A DNA stretch of 64,000 bases from Tibeticola sediminis (GCF_003843835.1 NZ_RKQL01000001.1:248001-312000), one strand, 5' to 3'. Shown: positions 21,597-31,659, counted from the stretch's first letter. Program-made: numbers and translations. Notes: a model not told the origin generated them from the sequence alone.

Positions 21597-23887
21597 CAGA
21601 AGGAAGTCCCGATTTGGAATTGCAGTTTTTGGATTTTATCCCCGGCAAATTTGCGCACCGGCGTCGCCCAAGCCAGCCGCAGCGGTCCGACCGGCGAAAT
21701 CCAGCTGATGCCGACACCCGCCGACGCCCGCATCTGCGACAGATCGACCTTTTCCGACTCCCCCCAGACGGTACCGACATCGGTGAAGGCGAACAAACGC
21801 AGCGTCTTGTCATTACCCGCGCCCGGGAATGGTGCGACGAGTTCACCGTTGAGCGTGATCTTCTTCGGCCCGCCCGCATAGGTTCCGGTGATGCTGCGCG
21901 GCCCCAAGGTGGATTGTTCGAAGCCGCGCACCGAACCCAGACCCCCGGAGTAAAAGTTCTTGAACACCGGGAACGGCCGGCCGTTGAGCCCCTTGCCCCA
22001 ACCAAACTCCGAGTTGAACGCGAGCGTGTATTGACGCGACAGCGGCACGAATTGCTGGAACTGGTAATTGAGCTTGATGAAGCGCGCGTCGCCGCCGACG
22101 CCCCACTCGGTGTTGAAGCGTTGGTAACGGCCCCGGTTCGGGGCGAGCGCGCTGTCCCGATCGTCCCGAGCCCAGCCCACGGTCAGCGGCACCGTGTTGC
22201 TGGTGTAGCCAAACTGCTCGGCATAGGCCAGATACTCGGCCGGGATGTTCGTGCCCGTCTTGATGCGGGTGCGCTCGATGCCTCCGCCAAAGAACACCGT
22301 GTCGTTCTCGGTGAAGGGGACGCCAAAACGCAGAGAGCCGCCTTCGGTGATGAGCTCGTAGTTTCCACCGTAGTCGTTGTAGGGCTTGGAGCTGCGGTGG
22401 TAGATGTCGAAGCTGCGCGATATCCCGTCTGCCGTGAAATATGGATCGACGCTGCTGAGCACGAGTACGCGGTTGAACTTGCTGGTGTTGAGTTCAACCG
22501 CCAGGTACTGCCCGGTACCAAACGCGTTTTCCTGCTTGAAGCTGAAATTGAGCGACAAGCGCTCGGCGCTCGAAAAGCCAGCCCCAACCTGAAGACTGCT
22601 GGTCGGCTTTTCGGCCACCGTCAGGTTCAGGTCGACTTGGTCTGGCGCACCAGGGACGTCTGCCGTCTCGATGTTCACCTCGGTGAAATAGCCCAGGCGG
22701 TCGACGCGGTCGCGAGAGAGGCGGATCTTGCGCCCGTCGTACCAGGCTGCCTCATATTGGCGAAATTCGCGCCGGATGACCTCATCGCGGGTGCGGTCGT
22801 TGCCGTTGATGTTGATGCGCCGCACATAAACGCGACGCGACGGATCGGCCGCAAACACCAGCCGCACCACCCGGCGCGCGCGGTCGATTTCGGGGCGAGC
22901 CTCGACCCGGGCAAAGGCAAAGCCGAAGTCGCCGAAGCGATCGGTGAACGCCTTGGTGGTCTCAGCCACATCGTTGGCGTTGTATGGCTGCCCCGCCTTG
23001 ACGGTGATGAGCTGCTTGAACTCGTCCTCGCGGTTGAGATAGTTGCCGGCAAGGTCGACCTCGGAGACGATGTAGGGCTCCCCTTCGGTGATGTTGATGA
23101 TGATCGACACCTCCTGCTTGTCAGGCGAAATCGCCACTTGCGTCGAGTCGATTCGAAAGTCGATGTAGCCGCGCGAGAGGTAATACGACTTGAGCGTCTC
23201 CAAGTCGCCGTTGAGCTTCGTGCGGGAATAACGGTCCGACTTGGTGTACCAGCTGAGCCAGTTGCCGGTATCCAGCTCGAACAAACCGCGCAGCGTCGAC
23301 TCACTGAAGGCCTGGTTGCCGACGATGCGGATCTCCTTGATCCGCGCGGGCGAGCCTTCGGTCACCGTGAACGTCAGGTTGACGCGATTACGCTCGATGG
23401 GCGTCACGGTCGTTTGAATCTCGGCGCCGTAGAGGCTGCGGTTGATGTATTGCCGTTTGAGTTCCTGCGTCGCGCGGTCGATCAGCGCCTTGTCATAGGG
23501 CCGACCCTCGGCCAGACCGACTTCGCGCAGCGACTTCATCAGCACTTCTTTGTCGAACTCGCGCACGCCGGAAAACTCGACGCCCGCCACGGTGGGTCGC
23601 TCCTCGACGGCGACGACGACGACATCATCGACCACCTCGATGCGCACATCCTTGAACACACCCAGCGCATACAGCGCGCGGATGGCCGCCGACGCCTTGT
23701 CGTCGTCATAGGTCTCACCGACCCTCAGTGGAATCGAGGCGAAAACGGTGCCGGGCTCCACGCGCTGCAGGCCCTCGATCCGAATGTCGCGGATGGTGAA
23801 TGGCGCAATCGCTGCGGCCTGACCGGCGGCAAACAGCGTCGCGACCGCCAGGATCGTGGGGCTGAGGCGTGAGGGAAAGATATTCAT
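21596..23887 (-). CDS. bamA: Outer membrane protein assembly factor BamA
   Basis: 763 residues, the essential core of the Bam machine. A signal peptide ends near AAGQAAA, followed by APFTIRDIRIEGLQRVEPGTVF. Five POTRA domains fill roughly residues 23-420. A 16-stranded barrel follows, with the lid-lock motif VRGF in GGLGSVRGFEQSTLGP and a C-terminal aromatic signal ending in phenylalanine (QIGTSF). I use the ATG at 23887; the longer upstream frame runs into the intergenic spacer and rseP. It lies 44 bp after rseP and overlaps ompH. Confidence 0.97.
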   Translation of the reverse strand: MNIFPSRLSPTILAVATLFAAGQAAAIAPFTIRDIRIEGLQRVEPGTVFASIPLRVGETYDDDKASAAIRALYALGVFKDVRIEVVDDVVVVAVEERPTVAGVEFSGVREFDKEVLMKSLREVGLAEGRPYDKALIDRATQELKRQYINRSLYGAEIQTTVTPIERNRVNLTFTVTEGSPARIKEIRIVGNQAFSESTLRGLFELDTGNWLSWYTKSDRYSRTKLNGDLETLKSYYLSRGYIDFRIDSTQVAISPDKQEVSIIINITEGEPYIVSEVDLAGNYLNREDEFKQLITVKAGQPYNANDVAETTKAFTDRFGDFGFAFARVEARPEIDRARRVVRLVFAADPSRRVYVRRININGNDRTRDEVIRREFRQYEAAWYDGRKIRLSRDRVDRLGYFTEVNIETADVPGAPDQVDLNLTVAEKPTSSLQVGAGFSSAERLSLNFSFKQENAFGTGQYLAVELNTSKFNRVLVLSSVDPYFTADGISRSFDIYHRSSKPYNDYGGNYELITEGGSLRFGVPFTENDTVFFGGGIERTRIKTGTNIPAEYLAYAEQFGYTSNTVPLTVGWARDDRDSALAPNRGRYQRFNTEWGVGGDARFIKLNYQFQQFVPLSRQYTLAFNSEFGWGKGLNGRPFPVFKNFYSGGLGSVRGFEQSTLGPRSITGTYAGGPKKITLNGELVAPFPGAGNDKTLRLFAFTDVGTVWGESEKVDLSQMRASAGVGISWISPVGPLRLAWATPVRKFAGDKIQKLQFQIGTSF

Positions 23888-23931
23888 GAACGAAAGCCGA
23901 GCTGGCAAGAGCCGCAAAAAGAGGAGACACC

Positions 23932-25293
23932 TCAGCCGAACAGCCGCGAGATGTCGTTGAAGAGCGCGATGGACATCAACAGGATCAGCAGGACGACTCC
24001 TCCCCGCTGCAGCCGTTCCATCCAGGCGTTGGAAACGGGCCGCCCCGTCACCGCCTCCCAAAGATAATACATCAGGTGCCCTCCATCGAGGACGGGCAGC
24101 GGCAGCAGGTTGAGCACGCCGAGACTGATGCTGATGACGGCCAGAAATTGGACATACGCCTGCCAACCGATCGCTACCGAACGCCCCGCGTAATCGGCAA
24201 TGGTGAGCGGCCCGCTGAGGTTCTTCACCGAAGCCTCGCCGATCAACATACGCCCAATCATGCGCAGCGTCAGCTCACTCATCTCGACCGTGCGCGACAG
24301 CGCGCGCTGCACACCCTCCCACGGCCCGTATCGAACCACGACCATCTCCGGCGGTCCGCCGACGTAAGCACCGATTCGACCCACGACCGTCTGAGCTTCT
24401 TCGACACGGTCGGGTTGCACCGAAATCACCAGCCGGCGCCCGCCACGCTCGACCTCGAACGCCAGCGGGCGGCGGCCCTGGGACTCCCGAATGAGTCGCC
24501 GCAAGGCCTGGCCATCACTCACGAGCTGGCCATTGACCCGAAGCACCCGGTCACCGGTTTGCAGGCCAGCTCGCGCGGCAGCACCCTCGGCCTGCAAGTC
24601 GCCCAACACGGGGGGCGTCCAGGGACCCGTCAGACCCAGCTGCGCCAGGAGCTGAACATCCGGGGCCAGGCCCAGGCGGCCAATCGGGAGTCGAATCTGG
24701 CGGGGCGCCGCATCACCCGGGCGCTCGACCTCGAGCACCACGTCCCGCTGGCGCACCGCCGCCTGGGTCAGGATCCAGCGCAGCGACTCGAACGATGGGA
24801 CCTCGCGCCGGTCGTCCGGCTCGATCACCGCGCTGCGCACACGCTCGCCTCCGGACAAGCCCGCCTCGGCCGCCGGCGAGCCTGCCAACGGCGCCGCAAG
24901 GATGGGTTGGGGCTCGGCGACCCCGGTCCAATTCAGGGCCGCGTACAACACCACGGCCAGCAGCAAATTGGCCAAAGGGCCAGCCGCGACGATGAAGGCT
25001 CGGGCGCCCAGAGGCTTGCGGTTGAAAGCCTGCGGGAGATCGTCGGCCGCGACCGGGCCCTCGCGCTCATCCAGCATCCGGACGTAGCCGCCGAGCGGGA
25101 AAGCGCAGAGTGCGAACTCCGTATCCTGACCCGGCCGTTGTCGCCGGGGCTTGTAGCGCAAGAGTTCTGGCCCAAATCCGATCGAGAACCTCAGCACCCG
25201 CACCCCCATGGCAACCGCGGCCCGGTAATGCCCCCACTCGTGGATGGCAATCAGGATCGCGATCGTCAGGGCAAAAGCAAGCAGGGTTTGCAT
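23932..25293 (-). CDS. rseP: Intramembrane site-2 protease RseP
   Basis: 453 residues, an inner-membrane zinc protease that cleaves anti-sigma factor and signal-peptide remnants. The zinc motif HEWGH (HExxH) lies in the first membrane span at residues 18-22. The third ligand motif is NLLPLPVLDGGHLMYY near residue 400. Two tandem periplasmic PDZ domains lie between, for example LGDLQAEGAAARAGLQTGDRVLRVNGQ. The gene sits between dxr and bamA, the usual place. Confidence 0.96.
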   Translation of the reverse strand: MQTLLAFALTIAILIAIHEWGHYRAAVAMGVRVLRFSIGFGPELLRYKPRRQRPGQDTEFALCAFPLGGYVRMLDEREGPVAADDLPQAFNRKPLGARAFIVAAGPLANLLLAVVLYAALNWTGVAEPQPILAAPLAGSPAAEAGLSGGERVRSAVIEPDDRREVPSFESLRWILTQAAVRQRDVVLEVERPGDAAPRQIRLPIGRLGLAPDVQLLAQLGLTGPWTPPVLGDLQAEGAAARAGLQTGDRVLRVNGQLVSDGQALRRLIRESQGRRPLAFEVERGGRRLVISVQPDRVEEAQTVVGRIGAYVGGPPEMVVVRYGPWEGVQRALSRTVEMSELTLRMIGRMLIGEASVKNLSGPLTIADYAGRSVAIGWQAYVQFLAVISISLGVLNLLPLPVLDGGHLMYYLWEAVTGRPVSNAWMERLQRGGVVLLILLMSIALFNDISRLFG

Positions 25294-25330
25294 GGGAGGG
25301 TTTCGTTTCCGACCTCAGCCTCTCAGCCCC

Positions 25331-26527
25331 TCAGGCGCCCAGTTCCTGCACGCGCGCCTGTGCCTCGGCCCGGGCCTCGGTGTCGATGGCCAGCAAATCT
25401 TCCAACGAACGGGGTTGGGCGAAACGCATGGACTCGAGCACCGCAAGATTCACCGCGTGGATCTGGTCGAAACGAATCCGGCGATCGAGAAAGGCCGCGA
25501 CAGCCACCTCATTGGCGGCGTTGAGTACCGCACATTGCCCCGGCGGCCCTTCGAGGACCTGCCAGGCGAGCGCCAAGCCGGGAAATCGACGCTCGTGGTC
25601 ATGCTCGTCGAGCGCTTCAAATGTCATCGCCGGCAGACGCCGCCAGTCGAGCGCGGCCGAGCCCGATGCGATGCGCTCGGGCCAGGATAGGCCATAGGCA
25701 ATCGGGCCGCGCATGTCGGGCGTGCCGAGCTGCGCGACCACGGAATGATCCCGGTACTGCACCATCGAATGGATGATGCTTTGCGGGTGGATCAGCACCT
25801 CGATCTGCCGCGGTGCCAGACCGAACAGATAACGCGCCTCGATCACTTCCAGCGCCTTGTTCATCATCGTGGCCGAGTCGACCGAAATCTTGCGCCCCAT
25901 GGACCAGTTGGGATGGGCGCAAGCCTGCTCCGGCGTCACACCGCTGAGCTGCTCGACCGGCCAGGTCCGAAACGGACCGCCTGAGGCCGTGAGGATGATG
26001 CGATCGACGCTCTGCGGCCAAAGCTGCTCGTCGTCGGGCAAGGACTGGAAGATGGCCGAGTGCTCGCTGTCGATCGGCAGGAGCCGCGCGCCGCCGGTGC
26101 GCACGGCATCGAGAAACACCTCGCCGCCGACCACCAGCGCTTCCTTGTTCGCCAGCAGCAAGCGCTTACCCGAGCGTGCCGCCGCGAGGCACGGGGCCAG
26201 CCCTGCGGCTCCGACGATCGCAGCCATCACGACATCGACCGCCGGGTCGGAGGCGACCTCTTCGAGCGCCCGCGGGCCGGCCAAAACCTCGGTCTCGAGG
26301 TCGGTCGACTTGAGCCGCTCCTGCAGCCGACGAGCTGCCGTTGTATCGGTCAAAACCGCGTAACGCGGCCGAAATTGGATGCACTGAGCCAGCAGCACCT
26401 CATCGCGGGACGCCGCAGTCAGCGCGAACACCTCGAAGCGTTCGGGGTGGCGCGCAAGCACGTCGAGCGTACTGACGCCGATCGAGCCGGTGGAGCCGAG
26501 GATCGTGACCTGCATCCGTGGCTTCAT
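25331..26527 (-). CDS. dxr: 1-deoxy-D-xylulose 5-phosphate reductoisomerase
   Basis: 398 residues, the E. coli length. It catalyses the NADPH-dependent conversion of DXP to MEP, the committed step of isoprenoid synthesis. The Rossmann start is VTILGSTGSIGVSTLDVL. LLANKEALVVGG and IDSEHSAIFQSLP (metal ligands) follow, then ILTASGGPF, HPNWSMGRKISVDSATMMNKALEVIEA and IHPQSIIHSMVQ. The ATG at 26527 overlaps the cdsA stop (ATGA). ispD and ispF of the same pathway lie 22 kb away in this window. Confidence 0.97.
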   Translation of the reverse strand: MKPRMQVTILGSTGSIGVSTLDVLARHPERFEVFALTAASRDEVLLAQCIQFRPRYAVLTDTTAARRLQERLKSTDLETEVLAGPRALEEVASDPAVDVVMAAIVGAAGLAPCLAAARSGKRLLLANKEALVVGGEVFLDAVRTGGARLLPIDSEHSAIFQSLPDDEQLWPQSVDRIILTASGGPFRTWPVEQLSGVTPEQACAHPNWSMGRKISVDSATMMNKALEVIEARYLFGLAPRQIEVLIHPQSIIHSMVQYRDHSVVAQLGTPDMRGPIAYGLSWPERIASGSAALDWRRLPAMTFEALDEHDHERRFPGLALAWQVLEGPPGQCAVLNAANEVAVAAFLDRRIRFDQIHAVNLAVLESMRFAQPRSLEDLLAIDTEARAEAQARVQELGA

Positions 26528-27378
26528 CGGGCCACCCCTTCGTAAATCATCAAAGCCAGAGGCAGCGTGGGCAGCAAGGCGTCGACGCGATCGAGTACCC
26601 CGCCGTGACCGGGCAACAAGCCGCTGCTGTCTTTGGCGCCGGCACTGCGCTTGACCATCGATTCCACGAGATCGCCCACCACACTCATCACCGTCAGCAG
26701 GGGCAGAGCCCAGATCAGCACCTCGGGACGGAGCCGGGCGATCCGTGTGTAGAAGCTCGGGTCGGCCACCGAAAACGTCCGATCGACCGCGATCCAAACC
26801 GCAGCCAAGGCAAGCACCCCGAGCGCACCACCGAGCGCCCCCTCCCAGGTCTTGCCGGGGCTGATGCTGGGCGCCAGGCGCCGCGAAAACAACTTCATGC
26901 CGAACGCGCGCCCGGCGAAATAGGCCGCAATGTCCGCCGCCCAAACGAGGGCCAGCACGGACAACAAAAAGTTCACACCCAACAGGCGGGCATGGGCGAC
27001 GGCGATCCAAGCGAGCCAAAGCGCCGCCACGCCGCCCATCCATCGCAGGCCGCGCGGAATCGCCCGCCAAGCCGACTCGCCGCGCGCGAGCATCACGGCG
27101 CCCGCAAGCATCCACGCCCCTGCGCCAACCGCCCAAAGGCCGGAGGGTGGCTGCTCGGGCCAGCCCGCCAAGGCCGACGCCCCACACCACACGGCGCAGA
27201 CGGCCGCGAGCCCGACCGCAGCAGGCCCGCTGGCTTCATTGAGCCGCCCCCACTCCCAAGCCCCGGCCCCCATGAACACGGCGGCCAGCACCGCGAAGGG
27301 CCACGGGGATGCGGCAAAGACGGCTGGCAACAACACGGCCAGCAAGACCAAGGCGGTGATGACGCGCTGCTTGAGCAC
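26524..27378 (-). CDS. cdsA: Phosphatidate cytidylyltransferase
   Basis: 284-residue polytopic inner-membrane enzyme making CDP-diacylglycerol from CTP and phosphatidate. The N-terminus MLKQRVITALVLLAVLLPAVF is typical. The C-terminal signature is seen as SVVGDLVESMVKRSAGAKDSSGLLPGHGGVLDRVDAL. I chose the GTG at 27378, with AGGAG 6 nt upstream. A TTG at 27396 would also open the frame but lies within the terminal arm of palindromic element 2. It is separated from uppS by that 246-bp element, unlike the tight spacing downstream. Confidence 0.95.
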   Translation of the reverse strand: MLKQRVITALVLLAVLLPAVFAASPWPFAVLAAVFMGAGAWEWGRLNEASGPAAVGLAAVCAVWCGASALAGWPEQPPSGLWAVGAGAWMLAGAVMLARGESAWRAIPRGLRWMGGVAALWLAWIAVAHARLLGVNFLLSVLALVWAADIAAYFAGRAFGMKLFSRRLAPSISPGKTWEGALGGALGVLALAAVWIAVDRTFSVADPSFYTRIARLRPEVLIWALPLLTVMSVVGDLVESMVKRSAGAKDSSGLLPGHGGVLDRVDALLPTLPLALMIYEGVAR

Positions 27379-27391
27379 GGAAAGCTCCTGG

Positions 27392-27637
27392 TTCAACCTA
27401 AATCCGGCAATTGGGCGCGCCTGGGCGGGTCGTCATCGGACGCGCGGGCAAGGCGCAAACCACAGCCATGGCGGGCGCTATTGAAGAGGATTTGCAACGC
27501 CGCCCCCGCGCCCGAGGGCGACTCGAACGGGTGCGCAGCGCTCACCCAAACGGTGAACGGCCTGCGCACCGAAAATTGTTGAAACATCAACACTTTGCTT
27601 TTCACGAGTAGCGGTCAACTGCCGGATTTAGGTTCAA
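27392..27637. repeat. Palindromic element 2 (246 bp), uppS-cdsA gap
   Basis: The terminal arms have a perfect 15-bp core, AACCTAAATCCGGCA (27395-27409) and its complement (27620-27634), with further matches on both sides. The inside has a GCGCAAACCACAGCCAT module and GAGGATTTGCAACGCCG, shared with element 3. The right arm contains the uppS stop codon (27634-27636). The left arm contains the discarded TTG start of cdsA. No ORF is supported inside. Confidence 0.75.
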
Positions 27638-28380
27638 GCCGCAGCGCGCGGGCCAGGCACGGCTGCAGCGCCGAGGAGCTGCTCCGAGGTGCGGCCAAAT
27701 CGGCGCTCGCGGCGGGCAAATTCGGCAAGCGCCTCATCGAGCGCCACCTCATCAAAGTCGGGCCACAAGCGGTCCGAGAAAAACAGTTCGGCGTAGGCGG
27801 CCTGCCACAGCAGGAAATTACTCAGCCGCTGCTCGCCCCCGGTCCGGATCAGCAGGTCCGGGTCGCCCACATGCGCCAGTGACAAGGCCTTCGAGAGGCT
27901 TTCCTCGGAAATCGGCTCTCCCCGCGCAACGAGGGTCTGAGCGGCCTGCACGATGTCCCAACGCCCCCCGTAATTGAAGCAGACATTGAGAATCAGCCGA
28001 TCGTTGTGCGCCGTCTCGCGCTCGGCGGCGTCGAGGCCTTCGCGCAGCCGCGCGGACAGGCCGCTGCGGTCGCCGGCCACTCGAATGCGCACGCCCGCCC
28101 GAGCGAGTTGCGGGACTTCACGGCCGAGCGCCATACCGAGCAACTCCATCAGCCCGGAAACCTCGTCGGCCGGCCGATTCCAGTTTTCGGAAGAAAACGC
28201 GAACACGGTCAGGACGCGTATGCCCCGATCCAGGCAGGCCTGCACACAGCGCTTGAGCGACTCGACGCCCTGGCGGTGCCCGGCCACGCGGGGAAGCAGG
28301 CGGCGCGTGGCCCATCGCCCGTTGCCATCCATGACGATGGCCACATGGCTGGGGGTACGTCCCCCGGAATTCGAACTCAT
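27634..28380 (-). CDS. uppS: Undecaprenyl diphosphate synthase
   Basis: 248-residue cis-prenyltransferase that makes the C55 carrier lipid for peptidoglycan and O-antigen. The substrate-binding start is VAIVMDGNGRWATRR, with the catalytic Asp and Asn. FAFSSENWNRP, NVCFNYGGRWDIVQA and the C-terminal LLIRTGGEQRLSNFLLWQAAYAELFF and WPDF segments follow. The stop codon lies within the arm of palindromic element 2. The start ATG at 28380 is 20 bp after frr. The product feeds the WaaL-type ligase pathway at the left end of the window. Confidence 0.96.
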   Translation of the reverse strand: MSSNSGGRTPSHVAIVMDGNGRWATRRLLPRVAGHRQGVESLKRCVQACLDRGIRVLTVFAFSSENWNRPADEVSGLMELLGMALGREVPQLARAGVRIRVAGDRSGLSARLREGLDAAERETAHNDRLILNVCFNYGGRWDIVQAAQTLVARGEPISEESLSKALSLAHVGDPDLLIRTGGEQRLSNFLLWQAAYAELFFSDRLWPDFDEVALDEALAEFARRERRFGRTSEQLLGAAAVPGPRAAA

Positions 28381-28400
28381 CGGTGCGGCATCGAGGCCGC

Positions 28401-28964
28401 TCAGACGGCCATGATGTCCTGTTCCTTCGCCGCGACCAGTCGATCGATCTCGGCGATGTGGCGGTCGGTCACCTTCTGGATCTCGGCCTCAGCCCGTTTT
28501 TGATCGTCTTCTGACGCCAACTTCTCCTTGACGAGCTTCTTCACCGCCTCGTTGGCGTCACGCCGAAGGTTGCGAATGGCAACCTTGGCGTGTTCGCCTT
28601 CGGCGCGGACGATCTTGGTCATTTCGCGCCGACGCTCTTCGCTCATCGGCGGCATGGGCACCCGGATGAGGTCGCCCATCGACGCGGGGTTGAGGCCAAG
28701 CTCGCTCTCGCGGATGGCCTTCTCGATCTTGGCGCCCATCCCCTTCTCCCAAGGCTGCACGCTGATCGTCCGGGCGTCGAGCAGCGAGACGTTGGCCACC
28801 TGGCTCAGCGGAACCATGGAGCCGTAATACTCGACATGGACGGTGTCGAGCAAGGCGGGGTTGGCCCGGCCGGTGCGAACTTTGGTCAGGTTGGTCTTGA
28901 GCGCCTCGATGGACTGGTCCATCTTGGCTTCCATCGTCTTGCGGATGTCTGCGATCGTGGTCAT
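28401..28964 (-). CDS. frr: Ribosome recycling factor
   Basis: 187 residues. With EF-G it splits post-termination ribosomes. The three-helix bundle and beta-domain are recognisable: [72 protein letters not shown] and VRNLRRD-like [16 protein letters not shown]. The ATG at 28964 has AGGAG upstream. It is 33 bp after pyrH in the conserved rpsB-tsf-pyrH-frr order. Confidence 0.97.
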   Translation of the reverse strand: MTTIADIRKTMEAKMDQSIEALKTNLTKVRTGRANPALLDTVHVEYYGSMVPLSQVANVSLLDARTISVQPWEKGMGAKIEKAIRESELGLNPASMGDLIRVPMPPMSEERRREMTKIVRAEGEHAKVAIRNLRRDANEAVKKLVKEKLASEDDQKRAEAEIQKVTDRHIAEIDRLVAAKEQDIMAV

Positions 28965-28997
28965 GCAATCTCCTGTGTGAGCCGCGGGGGCTCGAGC

Positions 28998-29720
28998 TCA
29001 GACGTGAACCAGAGTGCCCTCATCCTCACCGAGCACGACGCGCCGTAGCGCGCCGGCCTTGAAGATCGAGAACACCTTGATCGGCAATTTTTGATCCCGG
29101 CACAGCGCGAAGGCGGTCGCATCCATGATGCCTAGATTGCGCGCCATTGCCTCGTCGAAGCTGATACGGTGGTAGCGCGTGGCAGTGGGATCTTTTTTCG
29201 GGTCAGCAGTGTAGACGCCGTCGACCTTGGTCGCCTTGAGGACGACATCGGCGCCGATTTCCGCGCCACGCAGGGCTGCGGCGGTGTCGGTCGTGAAGAA
29301 TGGGTTACCCGTTCCCGCGGCGAAAACCACCACCTTGCCCTCTTCCAGATATTGCAAGGCCTTGGGCCGCACATATGGTTCGACCACCTGCTCGATGGCG
29401 ATGGCGGACATCACCCGCGCGGTCAGACCGGCTTTGTTCATGGTGTCGGCCAGCGCCAGGGCATTCATGACGGTGGCGAGCATCCCCATGTAGTCGGCGG
29501 TGGCACGGTCCATGCCGACCGAGCCGCCGGCGACGCCGCGGAAGATGTTGCCGCCACCGATCACGACCGCCAGTTCGACACCGAGACGCGTGACCTCGGC
29601 AATCTCGCCGACGATCCGCTGGATCGTCGCGTGATTGATGCCGTAGGCGTCATCGCCCATCAAGGCCTCGCCCGACAGCTTGAGCAGGATGCGATGGTGA
29701 GCCGTTTGCACTGGAGCCAT
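28998..29720 (-). CDS. pyrH: Uridylate kinase
   Basis: 240 residues. UMP kinase of the amino-acid kinase fold; phosphorylates UMP to UDP. It shows [24 protein letters not shown], the D-T-containing [38 protein letters not shown] and [17 protein letters not shown]. The ATG at 29720 ([17 protein letters not shown]) is chosen over a long in-frame extension into the tsf end. It shares the pyrimidine theme with carAB 14 kb away but sits in the translation operon. Confidence 0.97.
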   Translation of the reverse strand: MAPVQTAHHRILLKLSGEALMGDDAYGINHATIQRIVGEIAEVTRLGVELAVVIGGGNIFRGVAGGSVGMDRATADYMGMLATVMNALALADTMNKAGLTARVMSAIAIEQVVEPYVRPKALQYLEEGKVVVFAAGTGNPFFTTDTAAALRGAEIGADVVLKATKVDGVYTADPKKDPTATRYHRISFDEAMARNLGIMDATAFALCRDQKLPIKVFSIFKAGALRRVVLGEDEGTLVHV

Positions 29721-29769
29721 GGCGAGGGTCCCGGGTCTGAGGTTGGAAGCCGACAAGAACCGCCGCCGA

Positions 29770-30666
29770 TCAGGCAGCGGCGCCTTTCGCAGCTGCGACC
29801 TGAGCCGCGACTTCGGCCGCAAAGTCATCGGATTTCTTCTCGATGCCCTCGCCAACGACGAACAGCGTGAAGCCTTTGACCGTCGTGTTCGCGCCCTTGA
29901 GCATTTGCTCGACGGTCTGCTTGTCGTTTTTCACGAACGGCTGGTTGAGCAGCGAGACTTCCTTGAGGAATTTCTGCACCGAGCCTTCGATCATCTTGGC
30001 TGCGATGTCGGCGGGCTTGCCCGATTCGGCGGCCTTGGCCGTCGCGACGGCACGCTCACGCTCGACGAGTTCGGCCGGCACATCGGCGCTGCTCAGCGCG
30101 ACCGGCTTCATCGCCGCGACGTGCATCGCGACGTCCTTGGCCGCGGTGTCGTCCCCCTCATATTCGACCACGACACCGATACGGGTGCCGTGCAGATAGA
30201 CGGCCAGCTTGGCACCGGAATCAAAGCGCTTGAAGCGGCGGAAGGTCATGTTCTCGCCGATCTTGCCGATCAGGCCCTTGCGCACATCCTCGAGCGTCGG
30301 GCCGAAGCCGTCTTGCTCATACGGCAGGGCTGCCAAAGCCGCCACATCCGCCGGGTTGCGGCGCGCCACGAGCTCAGCGGCCGCCTGAGCCATCTTGAGG
30401 AAGCTGTCGTTCTTGCTGACGAAGTCGGTTTCGCAGTTCACTTCGACCAGTGCACCCTGGGTGCCGTCGACCTTCGCGGCAACGACGCCCTCGGCGGTGA
30501 CGCGCGATGCCGCCTTGCCTGCCTTGGTGCCGAGCTTGACGCGCAGGATTTCCTCGGCCTTGGCCATGTCGCCATCGGCTTCGGTCAGAGCTTTCTTGCA
30601 CTCCATCATCGGAGCATCGGTCTTGGCCCGAAGTTCAGCGACCATGCTTGCGGTAATAGCAGCCAT
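29770..30666 (-). CDS. tsf: Elongation factor Ts
   Basis: 298 residues. Nucleotide-exchange factor for EF-Tu. The N-terminal UBA-like domain is [36 protein letters not shown]. The core has the TDFV motif in [14 protein letters not shown], and the C-terminal module has [19 protein letters not shown]. It follows rpsB with a terminator-like hairpin between, so its level relative to S2 may be set by partial termination. Confidence 0.98.
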   Translation of the reverse strand: MAAITASMVAELRAKTDAPMMECKKALTEADGDMAKAEEILRVKLGTKAGKAASRVTAEGVVAAKVDGTQGALVEVNCETDFVSKNDSFLKMAQAAAELVARRNPADVAALAALPYEQDGFGPTLEDVRKGLIGKIGENMTFRRFKRFDSGAKLAVYLHGTRIGVVVEYEGDDTAAKDVAMHVAAMKPVALSSADVPAELVERERAVATAKAAESGKPADIAAKMIEGSVQKFLKEVSLLNQPFVKNDKQTVEQMLKGANTTVKGFTLFVVGEGIEKKSDDFAAEVAAQVAAAKGAAA

Positions 30667-30703
30667 ATTTCTTACTCCATCGTCTCAAAAATTTCGTTCA
30701 AAG

Positions 30704-30726
30704 AAAAAAGGGGCAACAGCCCCTTT
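30704..30726 (-). terminator. Terminator-like attenuator between rpsB and tsf
   Basis: Perfect 8-bp stem AAAGGGGC / GCCCCTTT with an AACA loop on the plus strand. On the minus strand the hairpin is followed by TTTTTT. It lies in the 78-bp gap after rpsB. Because tsf is expected to be co-transcribed, it is probably a partial terminator. Confidence 0.75.
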
Positions 30727-30744
30727 CGCCGCGTTGGGCTGGAC

Positions 30745-31491
30745 TCAGGCCGCAGAGCCCTCGACCTCGACGAACTCGTCGGAGCCTGCAGCGACGGCCG
30801 GTGCCGCCGAGCCGCCTTCAGCGCGGCCTTCCAAAATCGCGTCGGCAATGCCGCGCGCATACAGAGCCACCGCCTTGGCGGAGTCGTCGTTGCCCGGAAT
30901 GACGTAGTCGATGCCTTCGGGCGAGTGGTTGGTGTCCACCACGCCGATGATGGGAATACCGAGCTTCTGCGCCTCGAGCACGGCAATCTTGTGATAGCCA
31001 ACGTCGATGACGAACAGCGCGTCGGGCAGCGCGTTCATGTCCTGGATACCACCGATGTCGCGCTCGAGCTTCTCGATCTCACGGGCGAACATGAGCTGTT
31101 CCTTTTTACTCATGGACTCCAGACCCGCTTCCTGTTGCGCCTTCATGTCCTTGAGGCGCTTGATCGAGGTCTTGACGGTCTTGAAGTTCGTCAACATGCC
31201 GCCGAGCCAGCGCTGGGTCACGTAGGGGACGCCGGCGCGCTGCGCCTCGGCGGCGACGATGTCGCGCGCCTGACGCTTGGTGCCGACCATGAGGATGGTG
31301 CCGCGATTGGCCGAGAGCTGACGCGCGAATTTCATCGCGTCCTGGAACATCGGCAGCGTCTTTTCCAGGTTGATGATGTGAATCTTGTTGCGCTGACCGA
31401 AGATGTACGGAGCCATCTTGGGGTTCCAGAAACGGGTCTGGTGGCCGAAATGCACACCGGCCTCGAGCATTTCGCGCATGGTGACGTTCAT
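30745..31491 (-). CDS. rpsB: 30S ribosomal protein S2
   Basis: 248 residues. It starts [32 protein letters not shown], with [20 protein letters not shown]-like [33 protein letters not shown] and the C-terminal [36 protein letters not shown]. The last 25 residues are Ala- and Glu-rich. The ATG at 31491 has GGAG upstream. It is the first gene of the long minus-strand run. The 210 bp up to the divergent amidase gene must hold its promoter. Confidence 0.98.
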   Translation of the reverse strand: MNVTMREMLEAGVHFGHQTRFWNPKMAPYIFGQRNKIHIINLEKTLPMFQDAMKFARQLSANRGTILMVGTKRQARDIVAAEAQRAGVPYVTQRWLGGMLTNFKTVKTSIKRLKDMKAQQEAGLESMSKKEQLMFAREIEKLERDIGGIQDMNALPDALFVIDVGYHKIAVLEAQKLGIPIIGVVDTNHSPEGIDYVIPGNDDSAKAVALYARGIADAILEGRAEGGSAAPAVAAGSDEFVEVEGSAA

Positions 31492-31659
31492 GTTTTCACT
31501 CCAAAGGTTGGGTCTAAAATCCGGCTCGAAATCGCGCCGGGCCGTGGAGCACAGGTCTTTCCCTGAAGCTACACCCCGGCGCAACACCTGGATAAGCCGG
31601 TTTGCGATTGGTTTTGGCAAGCGCCACAGCGTTCGTGCTGCAAGCTGCAAAACCGCTCG

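Noticed and set aside
21614-23872. 752-codon open frame on the plus strand
   Set aside because: Antisense of bamA; composition is typical of a shadow and bamA is unmistakable on the other strand. The same applies to 12197-13645 (antisense of carB), 36095-38452 (antisense of rnr) and 53570-56215 (antisense of the GGDEF-EAL gene).
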